Shown here: positions 43,392 to 50,930 of the stretch, piece after piece
Layout: each line of letters begins with the position of its first letter
Numbering within the stretch: position 1 is the stretch's first letter
Source of the DNA: Methanolobus vulcani
Lineage (GTDB): Archaea > Halobacteriota > Methanosarcinia > Methanosarcinales > Methanosarcinaceae
Direction: 5' to 3'
DNA: 50,930 nt
NCBI RefSeq assembly: GCF_006546655.1
Contig: NZ_VIAQ01000014.1
Location: 1-50,930, forward strand
Program-made: the position numbers and the translations under genes
The notes under the pieces: model-generated
Told to the model about the DNA's origin: nothing
The model's database searches: none
The model's input: the letters and a program-made list of their open reading frames with translations, nothing else

Positions 43392-45200
43392 TCAAAAACC
43401 AGGTATCATAAAATAGAATGTACTTCCCTTTTCCAAAACTGATTCAACCCATATCTTTCCTTCATGCTGGTCAATTATGTTTTTCACAATAGCCAGACCA
43501 AGCCCGTTTCCACCATATTTACGGGTCGATGAAGAATCAACCTGATAGAACCTGTCAAAAATCAGTTCCTGCTGATCAGCCGCAATTCCAGCACCAGTAT
43601 CTTTCACATAGACAACAGATCCGCCGTCTTTTGGGAATGTACCTAATTCAATGCTGCCACCTTTGTCTGTAAATTTCAAAGCATTATCTATGATCTTTGT
43701 CAGTGCATATGCCACTTTTTCAGGATCGGCATGCACAAACATGTCAGGACCTTTTTTTACACTGATATCAAGCCCGGATGCTATAAGTTTACCATTAAAG
43801 GACTTGATAGCCATATCAACAATAGAATTGATGCTTGTCTTGACAATGTCCATATCCTCTAATTTATCATCACATCTTGCAACTTCAAGAAGATCCTGTA
43901 TCATCCAGTTCTGTCTATCGAGTGCTTTTAGTGATTTCTCAAGGAATGAATTTCGTTTTTGCTGATCTGGCTCATCAATGGCTATTTCCACAAAACCTTT
44001 CATGATATTTAATGGAGTACGCAATTCATGTGAAATGTTAGCTATGATATTACGTTTCAGTTGCTCAAGTTTCTTGACATCTGTCATGTCTTTTGCAACA
44101 GCAACATATTTGATCTCATTCCTGTATTCCACAACAGCGATGCTCACCATTATAGTTTTATCCCTGCCGTTTTTTGTTTTAAAAGAAAGCTCGTTCATAA
44201 AAGTAGTATCTTTATCAGGAGACTCGAAAAATGAAGTTAGTTCTTCACTTTTTTTCATTACAAAAGAAATAACATCATAACCAATCAATTTATGTTCAGC
44301 TTCTTCAGCTATCTGCATGAATGCTTCATTTACAAATTCGATCTTACCCTGATCATCAATAACAATTATCCCATCAAGACTTCCGGAAACTATCTTGGTA
44401 AGATAATTACGTGTATCAAGTATCTCTTTTGATGCTTTCTCTTTTTCTTCGATAAGATAACCAATATGATCTGCCATATCATTAAAAGAATCAGCTAATT
44501 GCCCGATTTCATTATTTGAACTAATACAGGCTTTATGATCAAGATTTCCTTTCCCGAATATTTCTACGGATTTTTTTAATTCTAATATGGGGTTAGAGAC
44601 AACTGACCCTGCAACATAAGCAACATTCGAACCAACGATAAGAAGCAGAAATACAAATAAAAGAAGATACCGTGTGAACTTATCAGCTGTAGCACTGATA
44701 TATTCCTGAGACATTCCTACATGGACCTCACCTGCATTTCCATCCAGTATAGGATATGAAAAATCCCTTATGTATCCTTGTTCAGTATCTAACAAAAGAG
44801 TATTAACACCATCTGTTGCAGGATTTATACCTAACAGATCAACCGGAAAGCCTCCTGTAAAAGTGTGAACCAGTACCTCTCCATGTTCATTAGTTATAAA
44901 CACATACATAACTTCAGTGTCACTTTCTTTTATGGTCTGAATAAGCCACTGAAGGCGGACAGGGTTATCTGTAAGAATAGGATTTACACTGTTTTCCGCA
45001 AGATTACGTGTAATAGAAATACCCTTTTCGTTCAATTCGGTTTTCATCATGTCTGTCTGAACCACATTAAGGTAAGAACCCATGAGAACACCAAGAACAA
45101 GAATTATACCGACAACTGTGAGGATGAGTTTTGTCCGTATACTGAAATTATCAATACTTGAGACAAATTCTTCCACTATATTCTGTGGTTTATCTTGCAT
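43392..45200 (-). CDS. Membrane sensor histidine kinase with extracellular domain
   Basis: This 602-residue kinase has a TM at about 24-45, an extracellular domain of about 135 residues (45-180; a Cache-like fold is possible), a second TM (YLLLFVFLLLIVGSNVAYVAG) and HAMP (about 210-255). One PAS (about 265-380) follows, then HisKA with His about 391 in NISHELRTPLNIMKGF, and an ATPase domain with KIIDNALKF, DTGAGI and GGNGLGLAIVK. GAGGT precedes the ATG. The lipoprotein gene upstream ends nine bases before it, so the PhnD-like binding protein very likely presents a ligand to this kinase. No response regulator is adjacent; archaeal kinases often act through other partners. Confidence 0.93.
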   Translation of the reverse strand: MQDKPQNIVEEFVSSIDNFSIRTKLILTVVGIILVLGVLMGSYLNVVQTDMMKTELNEKGISITRNLAENSVNPILTDNPVRLQWLIQTIKESDTEVMYVFITNEHGEVLVHTFTGGFPVDLLGINPATDGVNTLLLDTEQGYIRDFSYPILDGNAGEVHVGMSQEYISATADKFTRYLLLFVFLLLIVGSNVAYVAGSVVSNPILELKKSVEIFGKGNLDHKACISSNNEIGQLADSFNDMADHIGYLIEEKEKASKEILDTRNYLTKIVSGSLDGIIVIDDQGKIEFVNEAFMQIAEEAEHKLIGYDVISFVMKKSEELTSFFESPDKDTTFMNELSFKTKNGRDKTIMVSIAVVEYRNEIKYVAVAKDMTDVKKLEQLKRNIIANISHELRTPLNIMKGFVEIAIDEPDQQKRNSFLEKSLKALDRQNWMIQDLLEVARCDDKLEDMDIVKTSINSIVDMAIKSFNGKLIASGLDISVKKGPDMFVHADPEKVAYALTKIIDNALKFTDKGGSIELGTFPKDGGSVVYVKDTGAGIAADQQELIFDRFYQVDSSSTRKYGGNGLGLAIVKNIIDQHEGKIWVESVLEKGSTFYFMIPGF

Positions 45201-45209
45201 TTGAATACC

Positions 45210-46136
45210 TCACAGTTTATTCCCATATGACAGATAGGATTCATGGTCCATTTCAACAAACATATTGAAATTCATTTCTTCAAGAACATTCACACCTTTT
45301 TCAGAGTCGTGCATACTAACCAGAGCATCAGATACAGTTTTTCTTAGTTCAGGATCAATATCCGGATTTACAGCTACAACAGGAACGAGATGATCTGAAA
45401 TGGAATAAATAATGTTTAGGTCATTATAGTCTTCAGAGGAAGACGTGACCATATAATCCCACATAATACGATCTATTTCAGCCCCATCAAGAGTTCCCTG
45501 ATGCACCATGTCTATGAAATTATCCTGGCTGTTACTATAAATGTAACTTGAGAAAAAGGAATCAGGTGATTCTTTTGTAAGATGAAGCATGTATTCCGGG
45601 ACAATTTCCCCCCGATTAAAACGATAACTATTGAATGCAAATTTTTTATCGCGGAAGTCTTCCAATGAGTCGATACCTGAATCAGATCTTGCAATCACAA
45701 ATGATGAGCAATAAAGATCTCCATTGATTACCGGAACAGCGACAATTTCCATTCCAAAATCATCATATCCGGAGATATAATCATCCTCCCTTACAAATAC
45801 AAAATCAAGATATCCGGTTTCAAGCAAATAATTAATCTCTGCGGGATTATCACGCTGGACCAGTTCAAAGTCATAACCGGTCTGTTCAGAAAGGTAAGAA
45901 AGGAAATCATTATAGAATTCCATGGTTGTTTTTGGTGAAGCCATTGCAAAAACACCGATACGCAAAGATTTATCACTAACATTCGATTGCTTTAGAGTCT
46001 CGGTTTTTTCAAGAGACACTTTTAAGGCTTCTTCTGTTTCAAAGCACCCACTTGAAGCAGTTACAAAAACAAAGATCAGAATTAATGAGCTTGCAAAAAT
46101 ACAACTGCTGGTTCGTTTGAGTGCTTTGTTTTTCAT
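45210..46136 (-). CDS. PhnD-like substrate-binding lipoprotein
   Basis: This 308-residue protein has a signal peptide with lipobox (FVTASSGCFETEE) followed by a periplasmic-binding-protein type II fold resembling PhnD/phosphite-phosphonate binding proteins: LRIGVFAMASPKTTMEFYNDF, VQRDNPAEINYLLETGYLDF, NSYRFNRGEIVPEYMLHL and the hinge region VPVVAVNPDIDPELRK. No transporter permease or ATPase gene is adjacent. Instead it is followed nine bases later by a sensor kinase gene, so it looks like a sensory rather than a transport component. The ligand may be phosphate, phosphite or phosphonate, or something unrelated, since this family is broad. Confidence 0.85.
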   Translation of the reverse strand: MKNKALKRTSSCIFASSLILIFVFVTASSGCFETEEALKVSLEKTETLKQSNVSDKSLRIGVFAMASPKTTMEFYNDFLSYLSEQTGYDFELVQRDNPAEINYLLETGYLDFVFVREDDYISGYDDFGMEIVAVPVINGDLYCSSFVIARSDSGIDSLEDFRDKKFAFNSYRFNRGEIVPEYMLHLTKESPDSFFSSYIYSNSQDNFIDMVHQGTLDGAEIDRIMWDYMVTSSSEDYNDLNIIYSISDHLVPVVAVNPDIDPELRKTVSDALVSMHDSEKGVNVLEEMNFNMFVEMDHESYLSYGNKL

Positions 46137-46177
46137 ATTTGTATTCCAACAGTCCTGCCATATATTTAAAAATACCT

Positions 46178-46193
46178 ACGTAATCATATATAC
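46178..46193 (-). promoter_or_regulatory. Promoter motif of the PhnD-like/kinase operon
   Basis: ACGTAATCATATATAC (plus strand) matches the copy at 41475-41490 at 15 of 16 positions. Its TATA-like core is about 50 bases before the start at 46136, a normal distance for a leader of about 25 bases. Confidence 0.5.
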
Positions 46194-46303
46194 CAAACTA
46201 TATCTATGGTAACTTGGCACTAAACTATATAAATTTGCTCATATATATAATAATAGTATGCTTTATATAAGTAAATAGGTATCTAAATAATGGAGGGCTA
46301 GAA

Positions 46304-47227
46304 TTGACCCCAAAAAAGAACTACATGATAATTGCCACTATTAGTGTACTTGTGATATTAATAGCTCTAGTATTTGTGTTTGAACAGAATGATACACAGA
46401 ATACTGATAATTCCTTATCTATTGAAGAACAAAATAACGTAGATATTTATGACAATGATGCAGAAATAAAAAATGAAATATTCATTAAAGGTTCCGATAC
46501 TATTTTACCAGTCTCTATTGCTGAATCCGAAGCTTTCATGAAACTTAATTCCCAGGACGAGGTCATTGTTATAGGTGGAGGGTCATCTCTTGGAATTGCA
46601 AGTTTTATTGAAGGTGAAATAGAAATTGCCATGGCCTCAAGGAAAATTAAAGATTCAGAAATCGAAAGTGCCATGGAAAAGGGAATAAATCCTGTGGAAA
46701 CAGTTATTGGATGGGATGGAATTGCAGTTATTGTCAACAAAAAAAACACATTTGACAGTTTAACCATTGAACAACTTAAAAAAATCTACACCGGAGAAGT
46801 TAGTAACTGGAAAGAACTTGGTGGTGAAGATGAAGAGATAGAAGTGCTGGTGCGTGATACCAGTTCAGGGACATATGCTTTTTTCAAAGAACATGTACTT
46901 GAAGATGAGGAATACACTTCAGAAGCAGTTACTGAACCGAATACAGAAGCCATTGTAGAGACTGTTGCATCAGACAGTTCAGCCATTGGATACATAGGAC
47001 TGGCATATGCTGATAGCAGCGTGAAGATGCTTGGCCTTGAAACCACAGAAGGTACTTTCCATCCTGAACAGGAATCTATCCTTAAAGGGGAATATCCACT
47101 GGCAAGACCGCTCCAGTATTACACTGATGGTGAACCGGATGGAGAAGTGGGGGACTACATAGACTTTGTTCTTAGCGACCTGGGACAGTCCATCATCAAG
47201 GAAATCGGATATCTTCCTATCAACTAA
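46304..47227 (+). CDS. Second phosphate-binding protein PstS, membrane-anchored
   Basis: This 307-residue PstS-type protein has IFIKGSDTILPVSIAESEAFM, IGGGSSLGIASFIEGEIEIAMASR, LTIEQLKKIYTGEVSNWKELGG and VRDTSSGTYAFFKEHVL, the last containing the anion-binding SGT. Unlike the copy at 37881, its N-terminus is a simple signal anchor (MIIATISVLVILIALVFVF) without pilin motif or lipobox, so it would remain attached by an N-terminal helix. Translation starts at TTG 46304, set by GGAGGG seven bases upstream; TATA-like sequence lies at about 46240-46253. It is divergent from the PhnD-like gene and has no permease genes of its own. Confidence 0.92.
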   Translation: MTPKKNYMIIATISVLVILIALVFVFEQNDTQNTDNSLSIEEQNNVDIYDNDAEIKNEIFIKGSDTILPVSIAESEAFMKLNSQDEVIVIGGGSSLGIASFIEGEIEIAMASRKIKDSEIESAMEKGINPVETVIGWDGIAVIVNKKNTFDSLTIEQLKKIYTGEVSNWKELGGEDEEIEVLVRDTSSGTYAFFKEHVLEDEEYTSEAVTEPNTEAIVETVASDSSAIGYIGLAYADSSVKMLGLETTEGTFHPEQESILKGEYPLARPLQYYTDGEPDGEVGDYIDFVLSDLGQSIIKEIGYLPIN

Positions 47228-47265
47228 GGAAGATAAAAATAAGATTTACAAAAACGCACACTGAA

Positions 47266-48360
47266 TCACAGAAGAGAGTCCGGACCAATGCGTTCGCTCC
47301 TTATCATATGATCTGCAAGTACAAGTGCCATCATAGATTCTGCAACCGGAACCATTCTTGGTGGAATTGTCGGGTCATGGCGACCATGTATCTCCACATC
47401 TATCTCTTTCATCTCAGCCATGTCAACACTTTTCTGGGACTTTGATATGGAAGGCGTGGGTTTTACTGCAATCCTGCATACCACAGGCATTCCGGTGGAT
47501 ATGCCGCCTGTTATTCCGCCGGCATTGTTGTTTGAAGGGGTTACCTTACCATTATTAAGAATAATCGGATCATTCATCTGACTTCCTTTCATTCCGGCAC
47601 ATTCAAAACCGGCACCAATCTCAACACCTTTTACGGCTCCAATTCCCATCATTGCACAGGCAATATCGGCATCCAGTTTGCCAAATACAGGCTCTCCGAG
47701 TCCTGCAGGAACACCGGTGGCAATTATTTCCACGATACCACCTATACTATCACCTTCAGAACGGGCTTTATTTACCTGCTCCAGCATTTTTTCGGCTGCT
47801 TGCGGATCGGCACAGCGTACAACATTACTATCAACATTGCTGCGTATTTCTTCAAAAGAGAGAGGTTTTGCTTTAACTCCACCAAGCTTAATTACGTGTG
47901 CAAAGACCTCAATACCTTTCTGTGAAAGGAGTTTTCTGGCAACTGCACCTCCGGCAACCCTTCCAATGGTTTCCCTGCCTGATGATCTTCCACCGCCACG
48001 GTGATCACGAATACCATACTTTTCAGTGTATGCAAGATCAGCATGCCCGGGTCTTGGGATATTCTTTATGTAATCATATGCACTGGATTTTGCATTCTTG
48101 TTCCAGACCATCATGGAAACAGGCATTCCGGTAGTTATGCCATCAATCACACCGGACAGAATCTCTACCGAATCGGACTCTGAACGAGGAGTTGATACTT
48201 CACTCTGACCAGGTCTTCGCCTGTCAAGATCTTTCTGAACATCTTCTTCTGAAAGTTCAAGTCCTGCAGGTACACCGTCAACAACGACTCCAAGAGCTTT
48301 TCCGTGTGATTCACCCCATGTTGTGATCCTGAAAGAATGTCCGAATGAATTTCCTGGCAT
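47266..48360 (-). CDS. aroC: Chorismate synthase
   Basis: AroC makes chorismate from EPSP, the last step of the shikimate pathway, using reduced flavin. The 364-residue length fits. Signatures are [18 protein letters not shown] at the N-terminus, [19 protein letters not shown], and [20 protein letters not shown]. The ATG at 48360 is preferred, since the open frame continues to 48429 into the next gene's end without support; AGAGGT lies before it. The gene is convergent with pstS2 (38 bases between stops) and downstream of the cation transporter. Confidence 0.97.
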   Translation of the reverse strand: MPGNSFGHSFRITTWGESHGKALGVVVDGVPAGLELSEEDVQKDLDRRRPGQSEVSTPRSESDSVEILSGVIDGITTGMPVSMMVWNKNAKSSAYDYIKNIPRPGHADLAYTEKYGIRDHRGGGRSSGRETIGRVAGGAVARKLLSQKGIEVFAHVIKLGGVKAKPLSFEEIRSNVDSNVVRCADPQAAEKMLEQVNKARSEGDSIGGIVEIIATGVPAGLGEPVFGKLDADIACAMMGIGAVKGVEIGAGFECAGMKGSQMNDPIILNNGKVTPSNNNAGGITGGISTGMPVVCRIAVKPTPSISKSQKSVDMAEMKEIDVEIHGRHDPTIPPRMVPVAESMMALVLADHMIRSERIGPDSLL

Positions 48361-48385
48361 AACTGTATAGACCTCTTGATAGTAT

Positions 48386-49267
48386 TTATATCGACCGTGT
48401 GTGAGCTGGCTCAATATGAACAAGCACATCCTCTATGCCATCAAAATTTTCCTTGATACGATATTGGACGATATGGGATATGGTATGAGACTTGTAAGTT
48501 GTCATATCAGGATCAACCTCCACATGTAAGTCTACATAAACATTTCCGGGAGGACCACGTGTCCTTATTTTGTGGCAATCAATGACACCTTCAACATTTC
48601 GGACAACTTCTGCTATCTCATCAATATCAATCTGGGACTCATCAGCCAGAATTGATACGCTGTGTAAAATTATCTCGGCTCCAGCATGTAATATGACCAG
48701 TGCGATCAAAACTGAAACAAGAGGATCGATAACAGGATATCCCATATGAATAGCTACAAGACCAATGATAACTGAAAGTGAAACATAGATATCACTTTTT
48801 GTATGAGCCGAATCTGCAAGCAGAACTTCACTGTTAAGCTCAGTACCTTTCTTGTGTTCGTATGTTGTCACACCATAATTCACACACATTGTCCCAAGCA
48901 TTATTGCAAAACTGATCACAGTTACTTCAGGTGCACTTCCGGTTCCAAACCTGTCAAAAGCAGAATGCACGATCTCAAAAGCTACAACTGCCAGTATGAC
49001 TGCTATTACAATAGATGCAAGAGTTTCAAACTTGCGATGACCGTATGGATGTTCCTTATCAGGAGGCTTGGCTGCAATCTGAATACCAATAAGACCTACG
49101 ATATTTGAAACACCATCAAAAAGAGAGTGGTAACCGTCAGATTGCATACTCAGGACATTGGTGTACATTCCGTACGCAATTTTTGCAAAAGAGACGGCAA
49201 GGTTCAGGAACAGAATATAGATCATTACCTTTCTTATCTGCCTGAAACGTGATTCAATATCATACAT
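48386..49267 (-). CDS. Cation diffusion facilitator family transporter
   Basis: This 293-residue CDF transporter exports divalent metals (Zn, Co, Mn, Fe or Ni) in exchange for protons. It has six membrane segments with the metal-site motifs [12 protein letters not shown] in TM2 and [12 protein letters not shown] in TM5, both HxxxD, and a cytoplasmic C-terminal domain ([29 protein letters not shown]). Which metal is moved cannot be told; HxxxD at both sites fits zinc, iron or manganese transporters. It may share a transcript with aroC, 25 bases downstream, although no functional link is evident. Confidence 0.95.
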   Translation of the reverse strand: MYDIESRFRQIRKVMIYILFLNLAVSFAKIAYGMYTNVLSMQSDGYHSLFDGVSNIVGLIGIQIAAKPPDKEHPYGHRKFETLASIVIAVILAVVAFEIVHSAFDRFGTGSAPEVTVISFAIMLGTMCVNYGVTTYEHKKGTELNSEVLLADSAHTKSDIYVSLSVIIGLVAIHMGYPVIDPLVSVLIALVILHAGAEIILHSVSILADESQIDIDEIAEVVRNVEGVIDCHKIRTRGPPGNVYVDLHVEVDPDMTTYKSHTISHIVQYRIKENFDGIEDVLVHIEPAHTRSI

Positions 49268-49407
49268 CTGTTATCTATAAGATTATTAACCATTAACAAT
49301 ATAAAGTATATGATTTTTGCATCTAAAAAAAGAAGGAGCACCAATATTAGTTAAGATGAAGTGGTTTAATATATAAATAAACACATACTCCCATATTGGT
49401 GATAGTT

Positions 49408-50124
49408 TTGCTCCCACACAAAAAAAGATTGTTTACGCTTATAACAATATTATTTACTGCCCTGTTGATCTCCGGATGTCTTGAAACTGCACAAACCGTA
49501 CCTGCAACAATTGATGATGCCGCTCTTGAAGCCTATGGGTGGTCTCAAGTGTCACTTGAAGAAAAATCCCTTGAGCAAAACATTACAGAATCCACAACAA
49601 TCGTTTTCAACTCGACTACAGTAAAATATCACAACGACAGGTTGATATCAGATCTTAATGAGCAGGCACTTGAGTTCAAAGAAGAAAATAATCTCCCGGT
49701 TTCCATAGAAATACCGGAAAGCCTCAGTGCACAGATAATCACATATCGCCTTTCATTACCATCGGGAGCACAACTGCCATCTGAACTTGTTTCAAAGATT
49801 GTGGATAGCAGAATGAGTGAGATTCAGGAAAGCAACGATATTGAAAGCACACAGGAATCGTACACGCGTACAATAACACTGGCAGATGATTCAGAAGCTG
49901 TGGTTAAGATATTTACAAGTTCAAGTAACACCACCGATTCTGGAATGAAGATGATGGGATTTTTTACTACATTTTCAAATGATGAGTCCAGTACCATTGT
50001 AATAGGGCTCGTACCTGACGGGGCATATACGGTGGATGCAGGATTTATAAACGGAACTGTATTCTCAATTGATGGTGAAAGTGAAATAGATGAAATGCTT
50101 AAGCTTGTAAGCACCATAGAGTAG
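49408..50124 (+). CDS. Lipoprotein of unknown function, DUF6517-like
   Basis: This 238-residue protein has a signal peptide with a lipobox (FTALLISGCLETAQ) and an extracellular domain that begins PATIDDAALEAYGWSQVSLEEK, a pattern like haloarchaeal DUF6517 lipoproteins. The C-terminus has TIVIGLVPDGAYTVDAGF and FSIDGESEIDEMLKLV. The function of the family is unknown. The TTG at 49408 follows GGTGATAG by the right distance and is preferred to the earlier TTG at 49396, which lacks a site. The gene ends three bases before the end of an IS605-type element. Confidence 0.75.
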   Translation: MLPHKKRLFTLITILFTALLISGCLETAQTVPATIDDAALEAYGWSQVSLEEKSLEQNITESTTIVFNSTTVKYHNDRLISDLNEQALEFKEENNLPVSIEIPESLSAQIITYRLSLPSGAQLPSELVSKIVDSRMSEIQESNDIESTQESYTRTITLADDSEAVVKIFTSSSNTTDSGMKMMGFFTTFSNDESSTIVIGLVPDGAYTVDAGFINGTVFSIDGESEIDEMLKLVSTIE

Positions 50125-50127
50125 AAT

Positions 50128-50222
50128 GTGAACTACTCCACGCTTACGCATGGAGCTTCCTGCTTCATTCTCCTTCCTATCGGAAACAAGTCCACAGGCT
50201 CTTCCCGTAGTTCCTACGGTGT
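50128..50222 (-). ncRNA. Guide-RNA (omega RNA) and right-end region of an IS605-type element
   Basis: Directly after the tnpB stop the minus strand shows CCGTAG/CTACGG, a perfect 6-bp stem (50205-50219), then GCCTGTGGACTTGTTTCCG, then a hairpin CTCCATGC/GCGTGGAG with one mismatch and the end TAGTTCAC at 50128. This order (tnpB 3' end, structured RNA, right-end hairpin, TTCAC) is the pattern of the right end of IS200/IS605 elements, from which TnpB guide RNA is made. Exact RNA ends cannot be set by eye. Confidence 0.65.
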
Positions 50223-50930
50223 CTATGTGATTATCAAATTTTGATTCTGTAATGCGAATTTCTTAATGTTGATAGCGGCATTTATGTCTCTATCGTGTAT
50301 TGTGTTACAGATAGGACATTGCCATTCTCGAATTTTTAATGTCATTTCTTTATTATGAAATCCACACACATTACATATTTTTGTACTTGGCTCGAATTGT
50401 CCTATGCGGAGTATGGTTTTTCCGTACCATTCGGCTTTATATTCGAGTTGATTGAAGAACATACTCCATGAAACATCACTTATAGATTGAGCTAGACAAT
50501 GATTTTTAAGCATACCTGAAACATTGAGAGATTCTACTGCTATGGCTTGGTTCTCGCTAATGATTTTAGAAGATGTTTTGTGCAAAAAATCTGCTCTTTG
50601 GTTGCTTATTTTTTCATGAAGTTTTGAAACGGCTAATCGTGCCTTTACCCTGTTCTTTGAACCTTTTTGTTTCTTTGATAGTCTTTTTTGAAGAACTTTA
50701 AGGCGTTGCATACTGTTTCTTAGATATTTAGGATTATCTATTTTTTCACCATCGGAAGTGATAGCGAAGTCTTTGATACCTACATCTATTCCGATTGTAG
50801 AATCATCATCGAAATATTGTGTATCGGGTTTTTCTTTTCCATCATCGACAAGGATACTGATATAGAATTTTCCAGTTGTAGTTTTAGAAACAGTTGCAGT
50901 TTTAAGTTTGCCTTCAAACTTCCTATGTAA
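50223..50930 (-). CDS. tnpB: TnpB (IS605 OrfB) RNA-guided nuclease, 5' part beyond window
   Basis: The minus-strand frame is open from the window edge to 50223 (235 codons plus the stop), so this is the C-terminal part of a protein usually near 370-400 residues. The RuvC active-site residues are all present: D in IGIDVGIKDFA, E in IAVESLNVSGM and D in HDRDINAAINI. The zinc ribbon is present as CNVC and CPIC. TnpB is an RNA-guided DNA endonuclease that helps its IS200/IS605 element persist. The reading frame is undamaged in the visible part. tnpA, if present, lies outside the window. Confidence 0.93.
   Translation of the reverse strand, partial: LHRKFEGKLKTATVSKTTTGKFYISILVDDGKEKPDTQYFDDDSTIGIDVGIKDFAITSDGEKIDNPKYLRNSMQRLKVLQKRLSKKQKGSKNRVKARLAVSKLHEKISNQRADFLHKTSSKIISENQAIAVESLNVSGMLKNHCLAQSISDVSWSMFFNQLEYKAEWYGKTILRIGQFEPSTKICNVCGFHNKEMTLKIREWQCPICNTIHDRDINAAINIKKFALQNQNLIIT

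Noticed and set aside
1-50930. CRISPR array or rRNA genes
   Set aside because: No regularly spaced repeats and no rRNA-like conserved blocks were seen on reading the window.

Overview
The window reads as the chromosome of a methanogenic archaeon of the Methanosarcinaceae type (Methanolobus- or Methanococcoides-like). This placement is an inference from gene content. Supporting features are archaeal GatD, LL-diaminopimelate aminotransferase (DapL), AbrB-PhoU regulators, type IV pilin N-termini with GspE/TadC-type machinery, many large PAS histidine kinases, AT-rich TATA-type promoters and GGTGA-type ribosome binding sites. No rRNA and no CRISPR array are visible.

Layout. (1) 1-10745: two soluble and one membrane-bound PAS histidine kinases that share closely similar blocks, with an EamA exporter, a 44-residue zinc-ribbon ORF, a nitroreductase remnant and a small monooxygenase-like protein between them. 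(2) 11223-14159: a 69-residue protein coupled to a FIST sensor protein, a DUF2283-like protein, tRNA-Val(TAC) flanked by GC-rich hairpins, and a Dabb protein. (3) 14284-16730: two half-size MgtE-like membrane proteins and a duplicated PhoU/RCK_C protein, forming a cation transport operon. (4) 16776-27816: housekeeping genes (rpiA, aspS, gatD, argH, dapL) with a DUF4268 nuclease-like gene, an orphan cheW, an acetolactate decarboxylase lipoprotein and a fourth kinase. (5) 28053-47227: a phosphate and type IV pilus island. (6) 47266-50930: aroC, a cation diffusion facilitator, a lipoprotein, and the 3' part of an IS605-type element (tnpB plus its guide-RNA/right-end region).

The most interesting region is the island at 28-47 kb. 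A minus-strand operon runs pstS, pstC, pstA, GspE/TadA-type ATPase, TadC, TadC, with overlaps or direct abutment from pstC onward. The PstS protein starts with a type IV pilin (class III) signal instead of a lipobox, and no PstB ATPase gene is present. Nearby are a pilin with a PKD-like domain, a FlaH/KaiC-like protein with a degenerate P-loop, two AbrB-PhoU regulators, a PhnD-like lipoprotein paired with a sensor kinase, a second PstS and a large surface protein. Together they suggest a phosphate-binding protein assembled by pilus machinery, comparable to the sugar 'bindosome' of Sulfolobus. That reading is an inference from sequence and gene order only.
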